Shown here: positions 34,791 through 43,239 of the stretch, one piece after another | Layout of the letters: the number at the start of each line of letters is the position of its first letter | Position numbering within the stretch: position 1 is the first letter of the stretch | Source of the DNA: Pontibacter mucosus | Lineage (GTDB): Bacteria; Bacteroidota; Bacteroidia; Cytophagales; Hymenobacteraceae | Assembly (NCBI RefSeq): GCF_003054055.1 | Contig: NZ_QBKI01000006.1 | Location: 310,001-374,000 of the forward strand | Direction: 5' to 3' | DNA: 64,000 nt | Made by a program: the position numbers and the translations under genes | The notes under the pieces: generated by a model | What the model was told of the DNA's origin: nothing | Database searches by the model: none | Seen by the model: only the letters and a program-made list of their open reading frames with translations

Positions 34791-35804
34791 ATGAGCAAAA
34801 TAACAACGGATATATGCATTGTGGGCGCTGGCCCGGTAGGCTTGTTTGCCGTGTTTGAGGCTGGCCTGCTCAAGATGCGTTGTCATGTGGTAGATGCGCT
34901 CCCTGCCGTTGGCGGGCAGCTATCCGAAATTTATCCTAAAAAACCGATTTATGATATTCCAGGCTTTCCGGAGATCTTGGCCGGAGACCTGGTAAAGAAC
35001 CTGGAGCAGCAAATTGCACCTTTCCACCCTACTTTTACACTGGGCGAGCGCGTGGAGGACCTCGAGAAACTGGAGGACGGCTCGTTCATCGTCCGCACGG
35101 TGGACGGCACCGAAATCGCCTGCAAGGTGGTGGTGATCGCCGGAGGACTGGGTTCCTTTGAGCCGCGCAAGCCTGCCATCGAAAGCCTGGAGAAGTATGA
35201 GAAGAACGGCGTGGAGTACATGGTGCGCGACCCGGAAGTGTTCCACAACAAGCGCGTGGTGATAGCCGGCGGCGGCGACTCCGCCCTGGACTGGACCATC
35301 TACCTGGCCGGCCTTTGCAAAGAGCTGACGCTGGTGCACCGGGGCACTACCTTCAGAGGTGCGCCTGAGTCTGCTGCCAAGGTACTGAGCATGGCTGAGG
35401 AAGACCAAATCAAGCTACTACTGAAGTCGAACGTAACCGAGGTGCACGGCGAGGATGGGCTGGATGCGGTGACGGTGATGGTGGACAACAAGGAGCCTTA
35501 TAAAATAGACACGGACTACTTCATTCCGCTCTTCGGGCTGGTGCCAAAGCTGGGCCCCATCGAGAACTGGGGACTGGAGCTGGATAAGGGTGCCATTGTA
35601 GTGGACACCCAGGATTACTCCACGAACGTGCCGGGCGTGTATGCCATCGGCGACATCAACACCTACCCTGGTAAGCTGAAGCTTATACTTTGCGGCTTCC
35701 ACGAGGCGGCCCTGATGGCGCAGAGCGCATACAACATTATCTACCCGGACAAGAAGTTTGTGTTAAAGTATACCACTGTTAACGGCATTCAGGAACTACA
35801 GTAA
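34791..35804 (+). CDS. Ferredoxin--NADP+ reductase, thioredoxin-reductase-like type
   Basis: A 337-residue flavoprotein. FAD-binding GAGPVGLFAVFEAGL at the N-terminus, GGQLSEIYPKKPIYDIPGFP, the NAD(P)-binding motif GGGDSALDW (about 163-171) and the C-terminal FAD-binding YAIGDINTYPGKLKLI are those of the YumC-type FNR. The CxxC pair of thioredoxin reductase is absent, as expected. It moves electrons between NADPH and ferredoxin. Its stop codon overlaps the ATG of the next gene by one base (TAATG), and that gene is a [2Fe-2S] ferredoxin, so reductase and acceptor are made together. Confidence 0.93.
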   Translation: MSKITTDICIVGAGPVGLFAVFEAGLLKMRCHVVDALPAVGGQLSEIYPKKPIYDIPGFPEILAGDLVKNLEQQIAPFHPTFTLGERVEDLEKLEDGSFIVRTVDGTEIACKVVVIAGGLGSFEPRKPAIESLEKYEKNGVEYMVRDPEVFHNKRVVIAGGGDSALDWTIYLAGLCKELTLVHRGTTFRGAPESAAKVLSMAEEDQIKLLLKSNVTEVHGEDGLDAVTVMVDNKEPYKIDTDYFIPLFGLVPKLGPIENWGLELDKGAIVVDTQDYSTNVPGVYAIGDINTYPGKLKLILCGFHEAALMAQSAYNIIYPDKKFVLKYTTVNGIQELQ

Positions 35805-36133
35805 TGAAAGACGCAATCACAATATATGTAGCGCAGGACAACGGCGAGCGCGTTGAACTGGAGGCGCCTCTGGACATGAACCTGTCGGTGATGGAGGTGC
35901 TGAAGGCCAACGAATTTCCGGTGCAGGCTGTTTGCGGCGGCATGGCCATTTGCGCCACCTGCCACGTGGAGGTGCTGGAAAACGGCCAGGGCGAACTACC
36001 AGATATGGGCGACGACGAGGCGTACATGCTCGAATCGCTGCCCCACGCCACGGAAAGCAGCCGCCTCTCCTGCCAGCTGCGTGTTAACCCGGACCTGGAT
36101 GGCCTGGTGGTGCGCATCATGCCGGAAGCATAA
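35804..36133 (+). CDS. [2Fe-2S] ferredoxin, adrenodoxin-like
   Basis: A 109-residue ferredoxin with cluster ligands Cys44, Cys50, Cys53 and Cys90, spaced C-x5-C-x2-C-x36-C (CGGMAICATCH...LSCQL). The acidic stretch GDDEAYML between them is the usual partner-docking region of the adrenodoxin/putidaredoxin class. It is translationally coupled to the preceding reductase. Typical final acceptors are cytochromes P450, heme oxygenases or Fe-S assembly; none is encoded nearby, so the acceptor is unknown. Confidence 0.92.
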   Translation: MKDAITIYVAQDNGERVELEAPLDMNLSVMEVLKANEFPVQAVCGGMAICATCHVEVLENGQGELPDMGDDEAYMLESLPHATESSRLSCQLRVNPDLDGLVVRIMPEA

Positions 36134-36156
36134 GCGCTCCACATTTTTAAAAACTG

Positions 36157-36189
36157 TCGGGCTCTTCTCAGTACTTGGGAGGAGCCCGA
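36157..36189 (+). terminator. Terminator-like hairpin after the ferredoxin gene
   Basis: TCGGGCTC (36157-36164) pairs with GAGCCCGA (36182-36189). The T-tract behind it is weak. Confidence 0.5.
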
Positions 36190-36332
36190 TGGCTTTATAA
36201 GCCTTTTTGGAAACGCCACCTCCTACGATGTGGAAGAGCATGATCCGTCTGTGTCACATAGTAATCAGGCGGCCTCACACAATAAGAATAAAAGTAAAAG
36301 CTGAAGTATAAAGTATAAACCTGGTTACGATT

Positions 36333-36403
36333 AACCCACCCCTAACCCCTCCCAAGAGGGGAATCATAGTACAGCTGCAGCAACTCTCCTCTTGGGAGCA
36401 TTA
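36333..36403. repeat. Dispersed repeat element B, copy 2
   Basis: AACCCACCCCTAACCCCTCC leads into CAAGAGGGGAATCATA and ends in CTCCTCTTGGGAG. The part from 36348 is homologous to 32098-32161. Its two ends can pair (CTCCCAAGAGG with CCTCTTGGGAG). Confidence 0.6.
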
Positions 36404-36448
36404 TCGTTAAGTTCTGTCTTAACCACTACACTCTTGCATCCGAGGCTG

Positions 36449-36611
36449 AATATAGCAAGAACAAAATTCTCCCCTTGAGGACAAACGAGCATGGGAGTGC
36501 GTAGTTTGCGAACGCAGTTCATGGAGGGGTGTTAAATTTTGAAATGGACATTTGCAACTGGCTTTACACCCCTATAGTCCCCTCAAGGGGACAGTTTGTT
36601 GTGGAGCTTAA
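36449..36611. repeat. Dispersed repeat element A, copy 2
   Basis: Very similar to 31895-32090 over both ends and the core GTGCGTAGTTTGCGAACGCA; the middle after AGGGGTGT is shorter. Terminal inverted repeat CCCCTTGAGG (36471-36480) / CCTCAAGGGG (36581-36590). The whole gap 36134-36753 contains no gene, only elements B and A and a few motif copies. Confidence 0.75.
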
Positions 36612-36753
36612 TAGCCTGCCGCAGTAATAATGTATATGCCACTGGGGGAGAGTTCACACTCGTCGGTGGCAAGCGAGGGCTGCAGTGTTAACTCAAAGAT
36701 CAAGTTTGGTATACTTCTATACTTATACATCCAGCCTCTGCTGGCAATTCCGT

Positions 36754-37170
36754 TTAAGGCTTCTCAAAACTGATTACCCGCGCGACCACAGAATCTGTCT
36801 GGCTGGCAGGCTTTTCAAACACCACCCATCCTTCCCGCTTCGATTCCTGCGGCACAAACGCGATATGCAGCTCCGCCTTCTCCAGTTCCTGCCCCCCTCT
36901 GCGGATGGACACCTGCACGCGCACTTCTTCTGCCGACGTGCCGCCCTTGTTTTCCACCTGCACCTGGTAGCGGTTGGGTGTATTTTCTGATGGTGATGGC
37001 CATACTTGAACGACTATCTCTGGTGGCGTTTCGGAGTGATGGTATACTTTATAGCCCAGGTAGCCCAGTATTGCCAGGACAAGTATAAGGCTCAGGCCGA
37101 ACACGGTCCACTCGAACCAGTTTTTTATGTCCTTTTCCTCACCGCTGCTTTGCGATTCCTTCTTGTTCAT
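36754..37170 (-). CDS. TIGR02588 family membrane-anchored protein
   Basis: A 138-residue protein with a polar N-terminus, one membrane span (about WTVFGLSLILVLAILGYLGY, 24-43) and an extracytoplasmic beta-rich domain (YQVQVENKGGTSAEEVRVQV, then VARVISFEKP). This matches the uncharacterised family that is regularly found next to TIGR02587 membrane proteins. It follows its TIGR02587 partner by 15 bases on the same strand, so the two are surely cotranscribed. Function is unknown; a two-component membrane complex is the natural inference. Confidence 0.75.
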   Translation of the reverse strand: MNKKESQSSGEEKDIKNWFEWTVFGLSLILVLAILGYLGYKVYHHSETPPEIVVQVWPSPSENTPNRYQVQVENKGGTSAEEVRVQVSIRRGGQELEKAELHIAFVPQESKREGWVVFEKPASQTDSVVARVISFEKP

Positions 37171-37185
37171 GATGCATGTATTAGC

Positions 37186-38055
37186 TTATTTTATCAGAAG
37201 CCTGCCGGCAGAGGCGCCCAGCGAGGAAAGAACGCCCAGCACGATAATTTGCGAAAAAGCCACCCAAAAACTAACCCCGCTAAACCTGCCGAAAAACCAA
37301 AGTGCCGCTGCAGACACGGCAAGCGCGATAAGGTAGGTGATACAGGTATCCAAGGTCAGTTCAAAAGCGAGATTGCCAGACCTGCGCCCGGTTGCCCCCT
37401 TGAAATCGCTGAAGTACACCACCACCACACTGAGTAGCAGCGAGAGCACTGCCATCAGCAGCACATGGTAAGGTTGCGCCTCTACGGCAAGCATCAGCAC
37501 CTCCTCCGTCGGGGCTACGTTGCCCCCAATCACGATTGCCCCGCACGTGGCCAGCACCACCATCCCGAATCGGAGCGGCTCCTTCTCTCGCTCCAGTTCG
37601 TCATCTTCCTCCTCATCCTCTTCATCCCCCAGCTGCGCCGTGCCAATAGACACGCCAATTGAAACAGCCATCGCCTCCACTATCACCTTCCCCATCACCT
37701 CTGCCAAGGCCATTTCGTGCAGCTGAATGCGGTTTAGCACAAACAGCACGCAAAAAGAGAGCACCAGCCCGATGCCCATCTCCTCAACGGAGTCCACCAT
37801 CACGCTGCGCCAGGACACGCTGGGGTGCATGCCGGCATAACGGTTGTAGCCCAGCAGCAACTGGTACGTTACCAGCACCAGGATCAACAGCCGAAACGGA
37901 GAGGCAATAAAGCCGGCCCACCATACTTCCATGGTATACAGCAGCGGGAAGCTAAACAGCAGGCCGCCGGTTATACCGCGCGCGTACTCCTTCAGCGACT
38001 GCCGCAGCGGCCGGCTGTTGCTCCCCGCCTCCTGTTTTTTTCTTTCCTCTGTCAC
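37186..38055 (-). CDS. TIGR02587 family integral membrane protein
   Basis: A 289-residue protein with about seven to eight hydrophobic segments. The N-terminal ARGITGGLLFSFPLLYTMEVWW and central GGNVAPTEEVLMLAVEAQPYHVLLMA are the recognisable family regions. A very acidic loop (DEEDEEEDDELE, near 160) interrupts the spans. The family is uncharacterised. It is the first gene of a two-gene operon with the TIGR02588-type gene. Assignment rests on my memory of the family pattern and the paired context. Confidence 0.75.
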   Translation of the reverse strand: MTEERKKQEAGSNSRPLRQSLKEYARGITGGLLFSFPLLYTMEVWWAGFIASPFRLLILVLVTYQLLLGYNRYAGMHPSVSWRSVMVDSVEEMGIGLVLSFCVLFVLNRIQLHEMALAEVMGKVIVEAMAVSIGVSIGTAQLGDEEDEEEDDELEREKEPLRFGMVVLATCGAIVIGGNVAPTEEVLMLAVEAQPYHVLLMAVLSLLLSVVVVYFSDFKGATGRRSGNLAFELTLDTCITYLIALAVSAAALWFFGRFSGVSFWVAFSQIIVLGVLSSLGASAGRLLIK

Positions 38056-38219
38056 TTCCTCTGAATTTGTGCCATATACGGCTGAAGGGGAGTTACGGCT
38101 GCTTTGAGGATACTTTGGGGTATAGGAAACTTTAAAAAGTGTTTGTTAAAACATAGTATATTAGCTATACTTGTTGAACGTGACAGCATACAACCTTTTA
38201 TTCAACTAAGAAAACAAAC

Positions 38220-38867
38220 ATGAAGAAGCTTCTAGCAGCAGCCCTATTCGCTTTACTGGGCACAGGTGCCTTCGCCCAAACCTCTCAGGGAACCGTTGTG
38301 GTAACGGGTAACTTTTCCCTTAGAGCTTCCACCTCAGATTACACTGTAAAAGACACACTAAACCGTAAATCAAACGGTGTTGGTTTGTACATAGGCCCAA
38401 GTGTTGGTTATATGCTTGGAGGCGGATTTGAGCTTGGCACAGCTCTAGGTTACTTCCACTCAACATATAAGGACAAGTACTTCAACAGTGAAGGCGATAG
38501 CTATGAAATAAAGACAAAATCGAACACCTTTAGCATTGGCCCTTATCTGAAAAAGCACTTTATGATCTCCGAGCAATTTGCCCTTACCGGTCAGTTTTCT
38601 ACTGTATTAGGAGTCCGCAAAAAAAAATCCGACGATCCTGCTGATTCCCAGCCAAAAGACATCTTTTTTAATGCAGCGCTAGCCCCGGGAATTACCTATT
38701 TCCCCACTGATAAACTCGGTATAAGCGCCGGGCTTGGGGGGCTAAGATATGAGCAGTCTTCAAAGAAAACGGAAGCAGGTGGTACTCCTATAAATAAGAA
38801 CTCTGGTTTTAAAGTTAGTTTCGAAGACGCGCTTTATTTCAGCTTAAGCTATTATCTCAATCGCTAG
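38220..38867 (+). CDS. Outer-membrane beta-barrel protein (tandem paralogue 1)
   Basis: A 215-residue protein with a signal peptide ending LGTGAFAQ. The mature part has alternating amphipathic strands (GLYIGPSVGYMLGGGFELGTALGYF, FSIGPYLKKHF, PGITYFPTDKLGISAGLGGL) and ends DALYFSLSYYLNR, a small OmpA/OmpX-like barrel of about eight strands. The gene at 39016 shares the same plan and many identical strand sequences, so the pair arose by duplication. Codon use is somewhat AT-richer than nearby housekeeping genes. Ligand or function is unknown. Confidence 0.78.
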   Translation: MKKLLAAALFALLGTGAFAQTSQGTVVVTGNFSLRASTSDYTVKDTLNRKSNGVGLYIGPSVGYMLGGGFELGTALGYFHSTYKDKYFNSEGDSYEIKTKSNTFSIGPYLKKHFMISEQFALTGQFSTVLGVRKKKSDDPADSQPKDIFFNAALAPGITYFPTDKLGISAGLGGLRYEQSSKKTEAGGTPINKNSGFKVSFEDALYFSLSYYLNR

Positions 38868-39015
38868 TAAAATTTCAATTGCAGCTGAGTAAGCACCTAT
38901 GTTCCTCAGTTTTCCAGAAGGAAGTATGTGTAATTTCACACTGCTCTGACTTCTCTAAAATACCCCTGCCAGTTCACACTGTTGTAAAATCTTAAATTTC
39001 TAAAGAAGACAAACC

Positions 39016-39696
39016 ATGAAAAGATTATGGCTTACCGTTCTCCTTGCATGCATCGGTTCCGCTGCTCTTGCCCAAACGTCACAGGGCTCCATTGTAGCCT
39101 CCGGCTCCCTAAACTATCAGCATAATACTTCCAAAAGCGACGCCGTCACGCATAGGACAGGCAACAGGTCCTTCACTCTAGCTCCCAGTATAGGCTACAT
39201 GCTAAGAGATGGATTGGAAGCGGGAATGTCTATAGGATATACTTCATCCATCGATGAATCGAAGGTTTACTCCGTTCTACCGGATGGTAGTCTTCAACTG
39301 TATTCAACTAGTGAAACCACAGATCGCAGTTTTGCTATTGGACCTTATCTGAAGAAGTATTTCTATATCTCAGAGAAAATTGCATTTACTGGCCAAGCTT
39401 ATGTCAATTATGTTTCGGCCGACCACGAGTCCCATTCGGAGAGTACTAGCGGCAGTTCAGGTTCATCTAATTCTGAGTGGACGGGTTTCAGTGCTGGTGT
39501 AAAACCTGGCATTACCTTTTTCCCAACTACCAAGATAGGTTTAAGCGCAGGCTTTGGAAATCTGGGATACACGCGCAATACATCAAAATCAAAGTTAGAG
39601 TTCTTTGATGATTATAAGTCTACCTCTTCAAACTTTGGTCTGGACCTGAGCGGCAACAGCCTTACCTTCGGCTTCAGCTACTACATCAGCCGCTAG
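39016..39696 (+). CDS. Outer-membrane beta-barrel protein (tandem paralogue 2)
   Basis: A 226-residue protein with a signal peptide ending GSAALAQ. The mature start TSQGSIVASGSLNYQHN, FTLAPSIGYMLRDGLEAGMSIGY, FAIGPYLKKYFYISEKIAFTGQ, PGITFFPTTKIGLSAGFGNLGY and the C-terminus SLTFGFSYYISR line up strand by strand with the upstream gene. Extracellular loops differ, with a Ser/Gly-rich insertion near residue 145. It is separated from paralogue 1 by 148 bases and followed by a long perfect terminator. Divergence in loops and conservation of strands is the usual surface-protein pattern. Confidence 0.78.
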   Translation: MKRLWLTVLLACIGSAALAQTSQGSIVASGSLNYQHNTSKSDAVTHRTGNRSFTLAPSIGYMLRDGLEAGMSIGYTSSIDESKVYSVLPDGSLQLYSTSETTDRSFAIGPYLKKYFYISEKIAFTGQAYVNYVSADHESHSESTSGSSGSSNSEWTGFSAGVKPGITFFPTTKIGLSAGFGNLGYTRNTSKSKLEFFDDYKSTSSNFGLDLSGNSLTFGFSYYISR

Positions 39697-39713
39697 CCAA
39701 GTATAGCAAGTAT

Positions 39714-39761
39714 AAAAAGAGAGGCCTGCGCAAGTATAGATTCGCGCAGGCCTCTCTTTTT
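39714..39761. terminator. Long bidirectional terminator with a motif copy in the loop
   Basis: AAAAAGAGAGGCCTGCGC pairs with GCGCAGGCCTCTCTTTTT across a loop containing AAGTATA. It separates the barrel genes from the convergent LutA-like gene. Confidence 0.85.
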
Positions 39762-39784
39762 ATACTTTAAGATGACATTTATAC

Positions 39785-40525
39785 TTACCAGCCGCTGGCC
39801 AGCACGTCGGCGATGTGCATGGTTTTGATAGGCTTGTTCTGCTTTTTGATATAGGCCTCCAGGTGCATCAGGCAACTGCTGTCGGTGGAGACGATGTAAT
39901 CGGCGCCGGTAGCCAGCGCATTGTCTACCCTTTGCTCGGCCATGGCTGAGGAAATCGCCTCGAACTTTACGGCGAAGGTGCCCCCGAAGCCGCAGCAGGT
40001 CTCGTTATCTTCCATCTCCACAAGCTCCAGCCCTTTTACGTTGCTCAGGAGCTCGCGCGGGCCCGCTTTGATGCCGCACTCGCGTAGGGCGCTGCAGGAG
40101 TCGTGGTAGGTATAGCGGCCTGGCAGCGAAGCCCCTTCGATACGCGTAATACCCAGCACATCGGTCAGGAACTCGGTCAATTCGTACACTTTCTTTTGCA
40201 TGGCCCTATACTGCACCAGCTTCGACGACTTCACGAAAATATCCTGGTAGGCGTTGCGCACCATGCCCACGCACGACGCCGAGGGCGCCACGATGAAATG
40301 GGACGTATCGCTCGTGAAATCCTCCAGGAACTTATCGGCTACTTCACGGGCCTCGTTAAAAAAGCCGGCGTTGTAGGCTGGCTGTCCGCAGCAGGTCTGG
40401 TTGGGGTTGTAGCGCACATCGCAGCCTACCTTTTCCAGTACCTTCACCATGTTCATGGCCGTTTCGGGGAAGAGCTGGTCCACGAAGCACGGCACGAAAA
40501 TATCAACTATGTGTCTTCTTAACAT
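39785..40525 (-). CDS. (Fe-S)-binding protein, LutA/YkgE-like
   Basis: A 246-residue protein with two CCG cysteine-rich domains: TCCGQPAYNAG (about 43) and TCCGFGGTFA (about 180), plus single cysteines at FVPCFVD and YHDSCSA. These domains bind Fe-S clusters in subunits of lactate, glycolate and heterodisulfide oxidoreductases. It resembles LutA, but LutB and LutC are not adjacent; instead it follows an HMG-CoA lyase-like gene by one base and is surely cotranscribed with it. The electron partner is unknown. Confidence 0.85.
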   Translation of the reverse strand: MLRRHIVDIFVPCFVDQLFPETAMNMVKVLEKVGCDVRYNPNQTCCGQPAYNAGFFNEAREVADKFLEDFTSDTSHFIVAPSASCVGMVRNAYQDIFVKSSKLVQYRAMQKKVYELTEFLTDVLGITRIEGASLPGRYTYHDSCSALRECGIKAGPRELLSNVKGLELVEMEDNETCCGFGGTFAVKFEAISSAMAEQRVDNALATGADYIVSTDSSCLMHLEAYIKKQNKPIKTMHIADVLASGW

Positions 40526-40526
40526 A

Positions 40527-41372
40527 CTATAGAAACACCGCCCCCGATTCGGCCATGGCAGCCTGCAGAGCAGCTTTGTTGAGGTGCAAATCTACGCCAA
40601 TATTTTCGAAGTAGCTTATCATATTTTCAGTTGGCATATTACCCACCAGTTCGTCCTTGGCCATGGGGCAGCCGCCGTAGCCGCGCAAAGCCCCATCGAA
40701 GCGGCGGCAGCCGGAAATATAAGCCGCCTCCACCTTCTCCTGCCAGGTAGCGGGCGTAGTGTGCAGGTGCGCCCCGAACTCGATATGCCCGAATGCCGGA
40801 ATCAGATGCGAGAACAGGTAGGTGATATTCTCCGGCGTAGCCACGCCGATCGTGTCGGACAGAGAAACGATTTTAACCTGCAGCTTGTCAAGCTCCCGCA
40901 CAAAGTTAATCACCGTCTCCACATCCCAGGGGTCATCATAGGGGTTGCCAAAGCCCATGGAGATATAGGTAACCAGCGTTTTGCCGTGTTTCTGACAGAT
41001 GTCCTGGATTTCAGCCAATTGTAGCATGGCCTCGGCTATACTTTTGTTCGTGTTGCGTTGCTGAAACGTCTCCGACACCGACAGCGGAAAGCCCAGGTAA
41101 TCTATTTGCTTATACTTTGCCGCCTCCCCTGCGCCACGCGTATTGGCGATAATGGCCAGTAGCTTAGAGGAAGTGTCCCCTAGGTCCAGCATGTCCAGCA
41201 CCCCGGCTGTGTCGGCCATTTGCGGGATGGCCTTGGGCGACACAAAGCTCCCGAAATCGATCGTATCGAAGCCTACCTTGAGTAGTTGGTTGATGTAGTT
41301 TGCCTTTACCTCCGTGGGTATAAAATCCTTGATGCCTTGCATGGCGTCGCGGGGGCACTCGATTAGTTTCAT
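40527..41372 (-). CDS. Hydroxymethylglutaryl-CoA lyase-like enzyme
   Basis: About 281 residues from the ATG at 41372 (MKLIECPRDAMQG); upstream in-frame codons add a non-conserved extension. It is a HMGL-like TIM barrel: ECPRDAMQG near the N-terminus, VGFDTIDFGSFVSPKAIPQMADT, LSDTIGVATPENI, HLHTTP and the C-terminal signature GYGGCPMAKDELVGNMPTE with the catalytic-loop Cys. The enzyme splits HMG-CoA into acetoacetate and acetyl-CoA at the end of leucine breakdown. Its stop lies one base before the start of the LutA-like gene. Confidence 0.87.
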   Translation of the reverse strand: MKLIECPRDAMQGIKDFIPTEVKANYINQLLKVGFDTIDFGSFVSPKAIPQMADTAGVLDMLDLGDTSSKLLAIIANTRGAGEAAKYKQIDYLGFPLSVSETFQQRNTNKSIAEAMLQLAEIQDICQKHGKTLVTYISMGFGNPYDDPWDVETVINFVRELDKLQVKIVSLSDTIGVATPENITYLFSHLIPAFGHIEFGAHLHTTPATWQEKVEAAYISGCRRFDGALRGYGGCPMAKDELVGNMPTENMISYFENIGVDLHLNKAALQAAMAESGAVFL

Positions 41373-41713
41373 AGTCCGGCGTTTAACGTTTAAGTATAGC
41401 AGGGCGGCCTTACCCAAAGGTACATTTATCCTTTTAACTAAAAAAGTACAATCTTATACTTTGACAGCATCCTTCTTTTACCTATATTTTATTCTAAAAT
41501 CACATTGTTACAACTTAAACAGCAGACAATGATTGGGATTTACGTCCACAACAGGCTACGGTTCGGGAACAGGACATACACAACATATTGGGGTACAGCA
41601 CATTTACACTTTGCCATTCCGGCACAGTGAAGTTAACAGGTTTATACTTCGATAGGCAGGTTCCGGGGAAGAAAAATCAGCTCCGGCCCTAACCCACGAC
41701 TTACATAGAGCAT
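41373..41713. other. Divergent intergenic region upstream of ALDH
   Basis: About 340 AT-rich bases between the leftward HMG-CoA lyase gene and the rightward ALDH gene. It holds two TATACTT copies; one reads TTATACTTTGACAGC. I see no gene and no clear hairpin. Confidence 0.45.
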
Positions 41714-43141
41714 ATGCCACGCACCAATTCCGTACGCACCGCCCCACCTCCCGCAGATACCGACCTGCAGCATGTCCGGTCAATAGTTCAGAAGCAACGC
41801 GAGTTCTTCGCCAGCGGCCATACTTTAAACCTGGCGTTCCGCATGGAGCGCCTGCGGGAGCTGCAGCAGGCCATTCTACAGCACGAGCAGGACCTTCTGG
41901 ATGCCATGTATGCTGATTTCCGCAAGCCGCAGGTAGAGGCGTACGCCACGGAGATAGGATTTATAGAGCTGGAGCTGAAACTGGTGCTGAAAAACCTGAG
42001 CAGCTGGGCTAAGCCGCAGCGGGTAAAAGAGTCGCTCCTGAACTTCCCCTCCCGCAGCTACATCCACTCCGACCCCTACGGCCTCACACTGATCATCGCG
42101 CCCTGGAACTACCCGTTTCAGCTGCTGCTGGCGCCGCTCATCGGGGCCATGGCCGCCGGCAACTGCGCCATCGTGAAACCCTCTGAGCTCACCCCCAACA
42201 CCTCCGCCGTGGTGACCCGCCTGCTGCGCGCGCATTTCGACGAGGCTTACGTGGCAGCCGTGGAGGGTGGTGTCAGCACAACACAGCACTTGCTCCAGCA
42301 ACGCTTCGACTTTATCTTTTTTACAGGCAGCACCAAGGTGGGCAAAATTGTGATGCGGGCCGCTGCTGAGCACCTGACGCCGGTAACCCTGGAGTTGGGC
42401 GGGAAGAGTCCTGCCATCGTAACCGAGGACGCTGACCTGGGTCTAGCCGCCCGCCGCATTGCCTGGGGCAAGTTTATGAACGCCGGCCAGACCTGCATCG
42501 CCCCGGACTACCTGCTGGTGCAGGAAAGTATAAAAGAGGACCTCATCGAGCTTATCATCCAATACATCGAGCAGTTTTACGGGCAGGACCCGCAGCAGAG
42601 TCCCGACTTTGCCCGCATCATAAACGATGCGCACTTTAACCGCCTGAGCAGGTATCTAAAAGACGGCCTGGTGCGCACCGGCGGCGTGACCGATGCGCCT
42701 ACCCGCTACATCGCCCCCACCCTGCTGGACAAGGTGACGTGGCAGCACCCCGTGATGCAGGAGGAAATCTTCGGGCCTATCCTGCCGGTGCTAACCTTCG
42801 GCCAGTTAGACGATGCCATAGCTACAGTAAAACGACATGAGAAGCCGCTGGCCCTGTACCTGTTTACCTCGGATGATGAAAAGAAGGAACAGGTGCTGGC
42901 CCATACGTTCTTCGGTGGCGGCTGCGTCAACGACACCATCTCGCATGTAGCTAACCCCTATTTGCCTTTTGGAGGCGTGGGGCACAGCGGCATGGGCAGC
43001 TACCACGGCAAGAGCAGTTTCGACCTGTTCTCGCAGCAGAAAAGCGTGTTGCACCGCGGCACCTGGCTCGACCTGCCGATGCGCTATCCGCCCTATACCA
43101 ACCGCCTGCAGTTTCTGCGCAAGGCGTTCAAATGGCTGTAG
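41714..43141 (+). CDS. Aldehyde dehydrogenase family protein
   Basis: A 475-residue NAD(P)-dependent dehydrogenase of the class 3/fatty aldehyde type. The pattern includes LIIAPWNYPFQL, NCAIVKPSELTP, FFTGSTKVGK, LELGGKSPAIV with the general-base Glu, GQTCIAPDY with the nucleophile Cys261, QEEIFGPILPVL and PFGGVGHSGMGSYHGKSSFD. The C-terminus is hydrophobic but short. These enzymes oxidise medium- and long-chain aldehydes to acids. It is probably monocistronic. Confidence 0.92.
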   Translation: MPRTNSVRTAPPPADTDLQHVRSIVQKQREFFASGHTLNLAFRMERLRELQQAILQHEQDLLDAMYADFRKPQVEAYATEIGFIELELKLVLKNLSSWAKPQRVKESLLNFPSRSYIHSDPYGLTLIIAPWNYPFQLLLAPLIGAMAAGNCAIVKPSELTPNTSAVVTRLLRAHFDEAYVAAVEGGVSTTQHLLQQRFDFIFFTGSTKVGKIVMRAAAEHLTPVTLELGGKSPAIVTEDADLGLAARRIAWGKFMNAGQTCIAPDYLLVQESIKEDLIELIIQYIEQFYGQDPQQSPDFARIINDAHFNRLSRYLKDGLVRTGGVTDAPTRYIAPTLLDKVTWQHPVMQEEIFGPILPVLTFGQLDDAIATVKRHEKPLALYLFTSDDEKKEQVLAHTFFGGGCVNDTISHVANPYLPFGGVGHSGMGSYHGKSSFDLFSQQKSVLHRGTWLDLPMRYPPYTNRLQFLRKAFKWL

Positions 43142-43239
43142 GGTACCCGGGCATTTCTTAACCCGTCAGGTTTATACTTCGTTTCAGGTAAGGTATGGTT
43201 CGCCATTGGGCAAAGGCCATGCTTTAAACGTATAAGACT

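Noticed and set aside
39785..40525. Full lactate-utilisation (LutABC) operon
   Set aside because: Only a LutA-like protein is present; the neighbour is an HMG-CoA lyase-like enzyme and no LutB or LutC exists nearby.
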